64,000 nucleotides of DNA from Anomaloglossus baeobatrachus (Eukaryota; Chordata; Amphibia; Anura; Aromobatidae), in assembly GCF_048569485.1 (NCBI RefSeq), contig NC_134354.1, forward strand, positions 689,600,084 to 689,664,083, in the 5' to 3' direction. The stretch's first letter is position 1. Every line of letters starts with the position of its first letter. A program made the translations under genes and the position numbers. This document shows positions 55,206 to 64,000 of the stretch, in pieces. Below the pieces are notes generated by a model that was not told where the DNA came from, searched no databases, and saw nothing but the letters and a program-made list of their open reading frames with translations.

Positions 55206-56200
55206 TCACAAGTGGGCGACAGCCGCCTGAAGGATGCGTCTGGCCAAGCTCGCATCTGCCGAAGCATGAGCATGCACTTGGTAGTGCTTCGAAAAGGTAT
55301 GCAGGCTAGTCCAAGTGGCAGCCTGACAGACTTGTTGAGCCGTAGCCTGGTGCCTAAAAGCCCAAGAGGCACCGACAGCTCTGGTCGAGTGTGCTTTGAT
55401 CCCCGGCGGGGGAGGCACCTGAGTACTCTGGTAGGTGTCCGAAATGGTCGATCTAATCCAACGGGCCAAGGTCGGCTTAGAAGCAGAGAGACCCTTGCGC
55501 CGCCCTGTGGTTAGCACAAAATGAGAGGTGCACCGCCTAAGCGCAGCGGTGCGAGACACACAAATCCGGAGAACACGCACCAGATCCAGAGTATGCAGCG
55601 CTTTCTCAAAGCGATGAACAGGGGCCGGACAGAAGGAAGGCAAGGAAATATCCTGGTTAAGGTGGAAGGGAGAGACCACCTTAGGAAGAAAGTCCGGGGT
55701 CGACCGGAGAACTACCTCGTCTTGGTGAAAAACCAAACAAGGTGACTCCGAGGAGAGCGCAGCCAAATCAGAGACTCTCCTGAGAGAAGTTATGGCAACT
55801 AGAAAGGCCACCTTTTGAGAAAGACGATACAAAGAAACCTCCCTAAGGGGCTCGAAAGGGGGTTTCTGCAATACCGTGAGGACCAAGTTAAGGTCCCAGG
55901 GATCCAAGAGCCGCCGATAAGGCGGAATGATGTGAGACGCGCCTTGCATGAAGGTGCGGACCTGAGCCAGCCGGGCGAGACGCCGCTGGAACAGCACTGA
56001 TAGAGCTGAGACTTGTCCCTTGAGAGAGTTGAGGGACAGTCCTAGCTGCAGACCGGACTGTAAAAAAGACAGAAGGGTCGGCAACGAGAATGGCCAAGGA
56101 GAATGGCCGGAAGAGCGACACAAGGACAGGAAAATTTTCCAAGTCCTGTGATAGATCTTGCGGAGGAAGACTTGCGGGCCCGAGTCATAGTGGAGATGAC
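55206..56200 (-). pseudogene. DIRS-F tyrosine recombinase region
   Basis: Carries TSLRRVSDLAALS (arginine box), AHSTRAVGASWAF (H..R box) and FSKHYQVHAHASAD (tyrosine box), diverged from the DIRS-A/E version but with the same catalytic residues. Overlaps the end of the DIRS-F pol frame. Largely open in this copy. Confidence 0.82.
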
Positions 56201-56223
56201 TTCAGGAGGAATACCAGAAGCCG

Positions 56224-57960
56224 TCAAAATCCAGGACTCAAGAGCCACGCCGTCAATTTGAGTGCCGCAGAATTCGGGCGGAAAAACGGACCTTGCGAGA
56301 GCAGGTCTGGACGGTCCGGAAGATGCCACGGCATCTCCACGGACAGATGGAGCAAGTCTGGATACCAAGCTCGCCTGGGCCAGTCCGGTGCAATGAGGAT
56401 GACTCGACGGCCCTCCATTCTGATCTTGCGCAGGACTCTGGGCAAGAGAGCTAGAGGGGGAAACACGTAGGACAGACGAAACTGGGACCAGTCTTGAACC
56501 AGAGCGTCCGCGGCGAAGGCCTGAGGATCGTGGGAGCGAGCCACGTAAACCGGAACCTTGTTGTTGTGACGGGATGCCATTAGGTCCACGTCCGGAGTGC
56601 CCCACTTGCGGCAGATTGACTGAAACACTGCCGGGTGCAGGGACCACTCGCCACCGTCCACGGATTGACGGCTGAGATAATCTGCCTCCCAGTTTTCTAC
56701 GCCAGGGATGTGGACTGCGGATATGGTGGACTTGGAGTCCTCCGCCCATTGAAGAATGCGTTGGACCTCCAACATTGCCAGGCGGCTGCGTGTCCCGCCT
56801 TGGGGATTGATGTAGGCAACCGCTGTCGCGTTGTCTGACTGGACTCGAATGTGCCTGCCCGCCAACAGGTGGTGAAAGGCTAGGAGAGCTAGAAGCACAG
56901 CTCTGGTTTCCAGCACATTGATTGAAAGGGCTGACTCGGACGGAGTCCAAGTGCCCTGTGCTCTGTGGTGGAGATGTACCGCTCCCCAGCCGGATAGGCT
57001 GGCATCCGTGGTGAGAATCACCCAGGACGGAGTCAGGAAGGAGCGCCCTTGGGACAGGGAGAAGGGTCGAAGCCACCACTGAAGGAAGCTCCTGGTCCGT
57101 GGCGACAGAGCCACTAACCTCTGTAAGGAGGAAGGCCGCTTGTCCCAACAGCGGAGAATGTCCAGCTGCAGAGGACGCAGATGGAACTGGGCAAAGGGAA
57201 CCGCCTCCATGGAGGCCACCATTTGACCCAGCACCTGCATCAGGCGCCTGAGGGAATAACGGCGGGGCCTCAGGAGAGAGCGCACCGCTAGCCGGAGAGA
57301 CTGCTGTTTGATTAAGGGCAACTTCACAAGTGCCGGCAAAGTCTCGAACTGCATCCCTAGGTACGTGAGACTCTGGGTCGTTGTCAGAGTGGATTTGGGA
57401 AGATTGACAATCCACCCGAATTGGGCTAGGGTGGCGAGAGTGAGCGAAACACTCCGCTGACAGTCTGCGCTGGATGGACCCTTGACCAGAAGGTCGTCCA
57501 GATAAGGAAGCACTGCTAACCCCTGGAGGTGCAGGACCGCAATCACTGCCGCCATGACCTTGAATACCCGAGGGGCCGTGGCTAACCCGAAGGGGAGAGC
57601 CACGAATTGGAAATGATTCTCTCCTATCGCAAAACGTAATGTGACACTGCGATTGGCACATGTAGAAAGGCATCTCTGATGTCGATGGACGCCAGGAACT
57701 CCCTTTGGGTCATAGAGGCAATGACTGATCGCAGAGACTCCAATGCGAAAATGCCGCACCCGGACATGCTTGTTTAGAAGCTTGAGATTCAGGATGGGCC
57801 GGAAGGTACCGTCCTTTTTTGGAACTAGGAAGAGATTTGAGTAAAAACCTCTGAACCGTTCCTGAGCGGGAACTGGGACAATCACTCAGTTTGCCTGCAA
57901 GGACGCCACGGCCTGTGAGAAGGCGGCGGCCTTGGAGCAGGGGGGAGTTGAGAGAAAAAA
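56224..57960 (-). pseudogene. DIRS-F RT/RNase H/methyltransferase region
   Basis: A long open segment includes VPKKDGTFRPILNLKLLNKH, PYLDDLLVKGPSS (RT catalytic box near 57495), TTDASLSGWGAVHL (RNase H), QSDNATAVAYINPQGG, PDVDLMASRHNNKV and APDWPRRAWYPDLL (methyltransferase-like domain). Clearly a sister of the DIRS-A/E proteins. Broken near its start. Confidence 0.82.
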
Positions 57961-58108
57961 TCTGTTTGGCGGGCTGGAAGAGAATTCTATCCTGTAGCCG
58001 TGAGATATGATGTCTCTCACCCACTGATCGGAGACTTGCTTTAACCAAGCGTCGCCAAAGTGGGAGAGCCTGCCACCGACTAAGGACGTGGCTGGAGCGG
58101 GCCGAGAG

Positions 58109-59542
58109 TCATGAGGAAGCTGCCTTAGTGGCAGAACCTCCTGCGGTCTTCTGCGGACGCGCTTTTGGGCGCCAGTTGGATTTCTGATCCTTGGCTGAGT
58201 TAGCGGACGAGGCGGAAGGCTTAGAGGATGACCAGTTGGAGGAACGAAACCTCGATTGATTCCTACCCTGGGCGGGTTTCCTGGTCTTGGTTTGTGGCAT
58301 GGAAGTACTCTTCCCGCCAGTAGCTTCTTTACTGATTTCATCCAGCTGTTCACCAAACAGCCGTGAACCAACAAAAGGGAGCCCAGCAAGAAACTTCTTG
58401 GAAGAAGCATCTGCCTTCCACTCTCGAAGCCACAAAATCCTGCGGATAACAAGAGAATTAGCTGAAGCCACCGCAATGCGGTGAGCAGCCTCTAGCATGG
58501 CAGACATGGCATAAGATGAAAAAGCTGAAGCCTGAGTTAAGGTAACCATCTCAGGCATAGATTCCTTGGTGAGGGAATGCATCTCCTCTAGAGAAGCAGA
58601 GATGGCTTTGAGAGCCCACACTGCTGCAAAAGTCGGGGAAAACGCGGCCCCCGCAGCTTCATACACAGATTTGGCCAGGTCAATCTGACGGTCAGTGGAA
58701 TCCTTAAGTAAGGTGCCGTCAGCCACCGACACAACGGTCCGGGCTGAGAGCCTAGACACCGGAGGGTCTACCTTTGGGGAGTGAGACCACTCCTTGACCA
58801 CCTCAGGTGGAAATGGAAACCGGTCATCAGAACCACGCTTTGGAAAGCGTTTGTCAGGGCAGGTCCTGGGTTTGGTCACAGCGGTCTGAAAACTGGAGTG
58901 GTTAAAGAACACACTCTTTACTCTTAGGCGAGGTAAACTGATGTTTTTCTGCCAAAGAGAGTTGCTCCTCTGACACTGGCGGATTGAGATCCAGCACAGA
59001 ATTAATAGAAGCAATCAAATCACTAAGATCTGAGTCACCCTCAGAGAAATCGAAGGGATACATAGCCTCCGAGCCCCCAGTGAGGGCATCCTCCTCATCT
59101 TGAGAGTCAGCTCTTGAGACAGAGCCGTGGGACGGGGAGGGGGAGGAAACCCTGCGCCTTCTCTTAGAAGGACGGGGTCTGGGATCAGATGATGAATCCT
59201 CCGTGAGATCCGATGGACGGAGGTCAGAGGATAGGAGTCCTCTGTCAAGAGTATTAGAGGCACCCTGTGAGGGGGGCTGATGCATATTCATCAAAGTCCT
59301 GGACAAAAGTCCCATGGATTCAGCAAATGACTGGGATATGGACCTAGAAAAGGACTCTACCCAGGCCGGGGGTTCAGTCACAGGTGCAGCAGCGAGACCA
59401 CTGGGGGTGAGACTCCAGGCTGTGGCACTGCCAAGTTAGAGCAACCATCACAGTGTGGATAAATGCTCGGCTCAGGCAGCAGGAGCTTACATGCAGTGCA
59501 TGCAGAATAAAGCTTTGGAGCCTTGCTCCTTGTGTGAGACAT
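58109..59542 (-). pseudogene. DIRS-F gag-like region
   Basis: Starts at ATG 59542 (MSHTRSKAPK) with a C/H cluster. It then has RLSARTVVSVADGTLLKDSTDRQ and RRILWLREWKADASSKKF blocks shared with the other DIRS gags, and a basic tail ending ATKAASS. Few breaks. Confidence 0.72.
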
Positions 59543-60794
59543 GCTGCTGGAGTGGGGGCTTTGCAGAGAATGAACCCCAGGGAGAATATACAGAGGTCCA
59601 CAACCGGAGACCGGCTGTGGCTTGCCAGACCGCTGAGCGCGGTGTTGTGTGCCCTCCAGATCCCGAAGCCCGGTCCCCCAGTCGCAGCACCTCAGCAGAG
59701 ATGCAGAATGCAGGATGTCCCAGAGCAGAGTGAACTCTGCCTGAGAAACCGGAGCGAAGAGAGGGGGCGGGACTAGGGGGCGTTCCTATAAAAGAGCGGG
59801 AACTGGAGGGCTATAGAGACCGGCAGGGAAGGAGGGACGCCCCAGCAGTGGGGAGTGTCCCTCCCCTGTGTAGAACGGCCGCCGGGAGGAGCCGAACCTG
59901 TCCCTCTGCATGAGTGACATGCGAGGGCAGGAAAATGAAACTAGGCCTCCGGCGAAGCCGGGGCCTAAATTTAAGCGGCGAGGCCGACAAGCAGGCACCA
60001 TCGGCGCGGTTCTCAGGCAAAAGCTAGAGAACCCGCCGGAAAAGTTAAAACAATCACATACAGCATACTCTCCCCTTACAATAAAGAACCGGGACCCCCA
60101 ACATAAACGTCTCAGGTACTTAGCTGCTGAGACGCAGGGCCATGTCCAAAAGTCAAACAAATCAGATGAGAATGCATGTGTGGATGTATGCCTCCTGACA
60201 CAAAGCAATAAACTGGCTAGGACTGGCTACCAGGGGGTGTATAAGCTCAGAGGGAGGAGCTACACTTAAGTGTAGTACTTTGTGTGTCCTCCGGAGGCAG
60301 AAGCTAAACACCCATGGTCTAAACATGGTCTGGGTCTCCCAAAGGAACGATAAAGAAAATGACTATTACTGTGGCCTTTAGGGGTCTGGTCCCTGAGAGG
60401 GTCTCCTTTTTATGGCTGTGCAAGTGCTTAGCTGCCCTGTCCATCAATAACATTCCTATATTAGCCAACCACTGAATGTAAAGTCTAGAGCAATGCCTCT
60501 CAAGAGAGATTAGGCACTCCGCAGGTAAGTACCGATTTGCGGTTTTCTGGCAGCCATCTTTGTCTGTGCAATATTGTGAGTATTAAAGGGGTTCATGCTG
60601 GTATTTGCTTTGTCCTTAAAATTCTAGAGGTGCCATTATTTGTCTCCAATCTAGCATTATCCAGAGTAAAACACCAATAATTAGAGGATGAAAACTATAC
60701 CACATAAGATTAATAGATATGAAATAAAGTCAATAATATAACATTATCAAAATGTGGGGATATAGGATCAATAGGACCATTCGGATTAGAATAT

Positions 60795-61672
60795 ATTAAA
60801 CCAAAAAAGAAAAACCGAACAAAGGGGTCACTTGAATATTGTATTATATCTTTATTATCATGATTAAAAATATACATAAAAACACACACACACGGCTGTT
60901 GACTGGAAAAAGGCGTCAAAAACCTGCATAATATGTAAAGATCATAGCAATGATATAGTACAATGGTGAGGCAGTAGGGATAGTGTGAGGGAATTCAAGG
61001 GCGATGAATGGATGAACAATTAATTATAAATAATTCAGACACAGCAAAAAGTGACAAGTACTAGGAAGATGTGGCTAGTAATCATGCCACACTAATAATA
61101 GGGTATAATCAGCAGAGAGTTCAGCTGATAAGCAAGGTAAGCATCGTACCTGATTTCCACAAACACTAAACCGGCAGCCTCAAAAAAGCAGGTAGAATGT
61201 AAAGAGGGAAACGGCTCAATGAGTCATCGACCAGTAGGGGAAAGAAAAACCATATAGTTTAAGTAATATTAAGAGAGTGTCAGAATCGGCACACTCCTGT
61301 CACTAAATAGTGATATATTCACCTAGGGTCATAGAGCACAGCCTCCTCAAGGTATGCGGCGCCTGCCCCGACGCGCGCACGTTTCATAGCGACTTCTTCA
61401 GGGGGTCCTTGCTTAGTTTTTGCTGTGTCTGAATTATTTATAATTAATTGTTCATCCATTCATCGCCCTTGAATCCCCTCACACTATCCCTACTGCCTCA
61501 CCATTGTACTATATCGTTGCTATGATCTTTACATATTATGCAGGTTTTTGACGCCTTTTTCCAGTCAACAGCTGTGTGTGTGTTTTTATGTATATTTTTA
61601 ATCATGATAATAAAGATATAATACAAAATTCAAGTGACCCCTTTGTTCGGTTTTTCTTCTTTTTTGGTTTAA
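60795..61672. repeat. Long inverted repeat (256-bp arms)
   Basis: 60795-61050 is the reverse complement of 61417-61672 with only a few differences (for example AATTCAAGGGC / GCCCTTGAATCCC). The arms are separated by 366 bp. Arm edges are TTAAACCAAAAAAG and CTTTTTTGGTTTAA. The loop includes a minus-strand motif CCCCCTGAAGAAGTCGCTAT followed by GAAACGTGCGCGCGTC near 61365-61405. No coding capacity. The nature of the element is not settled; one option is a pair of inverted ends of a Penelope-like element. Confidence 0.85.
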
Positions 61673-61704
61673 CATTATCCAGAGTAGCATTAATGAGTAA
61701 TAAT

Positions 61705-61955
61705 AGACCTGGTGGCTTAGTGGTTGGCACTGCAGTCTTGCTGCACTGAGGTCAAATCCAACATCTACAAGGAGTTTGTACGTTCTCCCCGCATTTATGT
61801 GGGTTTCCGCCGGGTTCCTCCCATATTCCAAAAAAACAAAACAAACCAAAACGATATACTGATAGGGAATTTAGATTGTGAGCCCCAATGAGCACAGGGT
61901 TGCTGATGTATGTAAATCGCTGTGGAATTAATGGCATTAAGTGAATAAATAATTA
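61705..61955 (+). mobile_element. tRNA-derived SINE
   Basis: A tRNA-like head has box A (GTGGCTTAGTGGTTGGCAC) and box B (GGTCAAATCCAAC) at the usual spacing. A body follows containing TTTGTACGTTCTCCCCGC and GGGTTTCCGCCGGGTTCC, a pattern widespread in fish and amphibian genomes, then an A/C run, GATTGTGAGCCCCAATGAGC and a TAA-rich tail. Inserted just inside the 5' part of SP1 intron 3. Confidence 0.7.
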
Positions 61956-61988
61956 TTACTATTTATTATTAATGTGTGACAGACTTAC

Positions 61989-63384
61989 CAGCTGAACTAG
62001 TAATTGTCAGGGGAACCCCTTGAAGCTGGTGTACTTGTATACCGGAGGCTCCTAAGGCACCGAGGTTAATGGTCTGAAGGCCAGGCATTGATGACAGTTG
62101 AGAAGCATTCAGGGTCACTGTGCCTGGCATGGAGGTGGTAGCGTTGCCCGACTGCCCCAGCGATACACCTTGCATAGGGGCAAGAGTGATTGTCTGAGCT
62201 TGAGGATTTTGCACCTGTAGGTTTTGCAACTGGATCGTTTGCCAAGTAACCTGCCCATTGGGACCCACGGTGGGCGTACGGATTATGATGGGACTACTGC
62301 TGGGCAGTGTCTGAATCTGAAAATTTTGCAGGGCATCTTGTGAGATGGCTTGTGCACTGAAGGTTTGGCCGGAAAGCTGAGCGGCTTGTAAAGTCTGGAC
62401 AGTTTGTCCACCTTGTACAATCTGAGGCTGAATGAGAATCTGCTGCTGCTGAGATTGGTCACAGTCTTTCTGTTGCATGGTGGCATTGGTCTGCTGGACA
62501 GAGTCAGTAACCAAGCTGATCTGGCCACTGGATCTCTGCGCACTGTGAATCTGGACGTTGGTCCCAGGAGTGCTGCCGCCACTGGTACAGTTCAGGAGGT
62601 TCATGCCGCTAGCAGTGGTGCTGGTGGAGAGACTGTTGGCATTTGTAAAGAAGGTGTTGGCCTGAGAGGTGACCAGCTGCGAGGAGCTTACACATGAAGT
62701 AACAGGCTGGGAGTTATCCTGAGTGGCACCGCTCAGGGTCACCGCCTGAGATGTGGGGGTCAGAGAAGCCGCATTGACAGGGAGAAGGGTGATGTTGCCA
62801 TTGAGAGCAAGAGGAACATTGGTCAAGTACTGGGTCTGTCCTGAAAGGACATTGTTCGCTAGCCCCATCCCCTGAATTGGGACAGCTTGCTGAAGAATAT
62901 TGGGCATGGCAGCGAGTATGTTTCCTGCACCGGCGCGGTTGGTAGTAATGATCTGTTGATTGCTAGCCGGGATGATCTGCAGCTGTCCAGAGGCATCCTG
63001 CTGGACATTGACCTGAGGGGCAGTGGTGAACTGGAGCTGCTGCCCATCCACTGTCTGGAACTGTGGGATAACTTGATACTGAATATTAGGCATTACACTC
63101 TGAAGACTGGCCAGGACCTGCTGGTTCTGCACATTCGGGGCAGCCGCCACCACAAACTGCCCAGGGGCTATAGGACGATTCTTTGAAGAGCCATCTCCGA
63201 CTTGGTCCTTGGAAGCCGCAGCTGTAGAAATAATTTGCCAGCCATTGGCCGTCTGTGCTATTTGGGCATTGCTCAAATCCAGTTCTTGTGCACCCTGCTG
63301 CTGGCCAGCACCATTTCCATTTTCAGGAGGCTCGATTCTACTACACGTAGCAGCCAATAAAGCCAGAGGAGAAGGCTGAGAGTC
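61989..63384 (-). CDS. SP1: SP1 large exon (glutamine-rich activation domains)
   Basis: 1396 nt between acceptor TTTTTCTAG (ending 63385) and donor GTAAGT (from 61988); phase 1 at the 3' end. It begins DSQPSPLALLAATCSRIE as in mammalian SP1, then has ANGWQIIS, VMPNIQYQVIPQFQTVDGQQ, ANNVLSGQTQY, GNITLLPVN, QQQQILIQPQ and TPTVGPNGQV, ending MPGLQTINLGALGASGIQV. This comprises the two serine/threonine- and glutamine-rich transactivation domains A and B that contact TAF4/TFIID and mediate SP1 multimerisation (family knowledge). The frame is open throughout. It is somewhat shorter than the mammalian exon in the serine-rich spacers. The initiator methionine is not here; the first exons lie beyond 64000. 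Confidence 0.97.
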
Positions 63385-64000
63385 CTAGAAAAAGAGAAAT
63401 GATAAAAAGTAAGGAAAATATTAACGTGAAGTGTTAGCCAAATGTAAAGCAAAGTGTTCTGGTGTGAATGACTGGCTTCGGGGTGGGGGTGGGGGGGCTG
63501 GGGGGCTTCTGGAAGGACACTTGGGGAATCTATGTCACATGACGGACAAGCATAAACCGTAACATTTTCGACCAAACGGCTAGTCAGATGGACTCTCTTA
63601 CAAAGATAAATGTTAATATGATCACCTGAATGGTGACCAGCGAGGCACGCACCGTACAGGAAGACGATGGCATGAAGAAATAAGTGTTAAGGAGAACAAG
63701 CGCGCCCCGTGCTCCAATCATCAGCCAAAGAAGCTGCAGTCTGTATTTGTAAACGTACCAAAAAATTACTAAGTGTTTAGTTTTTTTTCTACTTTATGTT
63801 AGATGTTTAACTATATATTTTTTGCACTCCACCCACTAAGCTGCCGTAATAAGCCGACACTTCCTGCTCTGTAGCAATCACTTCTCAGACGTCATTCATC
63901 ATTACAGGCAGGAACATAATGAAAGGCAACACGTCTATATAAAATAGAGAGCACAAGATCTACCACTCACAACACATGAGGTCACAGCACACCTCCCCCC
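63385..64000 (-). other. SP1: SP1 intron 2, partial
   Basis: The intron upstream of the large exon, running to the window edge. It contains a G-rich run near 63480-63505 and a T-rich stretch near 63780. No exon with the SP1 N-terminus (MSDQ-like) was seen. Confidence 0.7.

Larger units (their letters stand above)
48688..60357 (-). mobile_element. DIRS-F: second DIRS family, interrupted by DIRS-E
   Basis: Minus orientation, pieces 48688-49034 and 55072-60357, about 5.6 kb without the guest. It has the same architecture as DIRS-A, but the sequence has diverged throughout (ends GAGAATTTTGTTACTTACC and TTTCTTTATCGTTCC). The 5' terminal repeat ends at 60357, gag is at 58109-59542, RT/RNase H/methyltransferase at 56224-57960, recombinase at 55206-56200 and ICR at about 55072-55135. 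The terminal-repeat arms remain very similar to each other (CCTCCGGAGGACACACAAAGTAC in both). Few breaks; moderately young, but older than the DIRS-E inside it. Confidence 0.92.
35592..61988 (-). other. SP1: SP1 intron 3, 26.4 kb, mostly DIRS elements
   Basis: Bounded by a GTAAGT donor at 61988 and the acceptor at 35592. About 23 kb is DIRS-C, -D, -E and -F; the rest includes a TTAA MITE with a nested MITE, a long inverted repeat and a SINE. Sequence without a recognised element is limited to short stretches (35592-35816, 42058-42720, 47761-47846, 60358-60794). No other exon was seen inside it. Confidence 0.9.

Noticed and set aside
62283-63186. Open frames overlapping the SP1 large exon in other frames
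   Set aside because: The SP1 frame is strongly conserved; the others have no similarity to known proteins.
61989-63384. Assignment of the host gene to SP3 or SP4
   Set aside because: The start SPLALLAATCSRIE, the activation-domain wording and the C-terminus ending INISGNGF match SP1 specifically.

Overview
This is vertebrate nuclear DNA, most likely from an amphibian and probably a frog. The one host gene is the transcription factor SP1, on the minus strand, with conventional introns and splice sites. Almost everything else is transposable element. The mix of tyrosine-recombinase (DIRS) retrotransposons, a Gmr1-type Ty3/Gypsy element, T2/Kolobok-type TTAA MITEs and hAT and Harbinger-like elements is typical of amphibian genomes. 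The species cannot be named from the sequence.

Layout. 1-983: a 123-bp minisatellite. 1027-3585: a very old DIRS fragment. 3586-9572: DIRS-A, a fairly young minus-strand copy. 9573-25205: a deep nest. An old DIRS recombinase fragment holds a Harbinger-like MITE, the MITE holds a Gmr1-like Gypsy element (9823-24633, GAGGG target duplication), and one Gypsy LTR holds a DIRS copy (DIRS-B, 17420-23367) and an 844-bp MITE. 25716-27502: a hAT element with an 8-bp target duplication and an internal minisatellite.

27.7-64 kb is the SP1 locus, read right to left. A Q-rich exon lies at 61989-63384, then exons at 35424-35591, 33962-34161 and 32033-32351, followed by a probable long 3' UTR down to about 27.7 kb. 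The first exons lie beyond the right edge. The intron between the first two of these exons is 26.4 kb, and about 87% of it is four DIRS copies: DIRS-C (plus strand), DIRS-D, and DIRS-E nested inside DIRS-F (minus strand). A TTAA MITE, a long inverted repeat and a tRNA-type SINE account for much of the remainder.

The DIRS copies show the classical plan: inverted terminal repeats, an internal complementary region, gag, RT/RNase H/methyltransferase and an overlapping tyrosine recombinase. The main observations are: (i) the right end of the DIRS elements carries splice-acceptor and splice-donor-like signals facing inward on both strands, so it looks like an orientation-independent exon; (ii) the terminal repeat appears to fold into a branched hairpin supported by paired changes between families; (iii) coding-dead DIRS copies have near-identical terminal repeats, and one sits in a very young LTR, suggesting mobilisation in trans; (iv) DIRS leaders have expanded by copy-specific tandem monomers; (v) two SP1 exons carry frame-disrupting indels beside otherwise conserved coding sequence.
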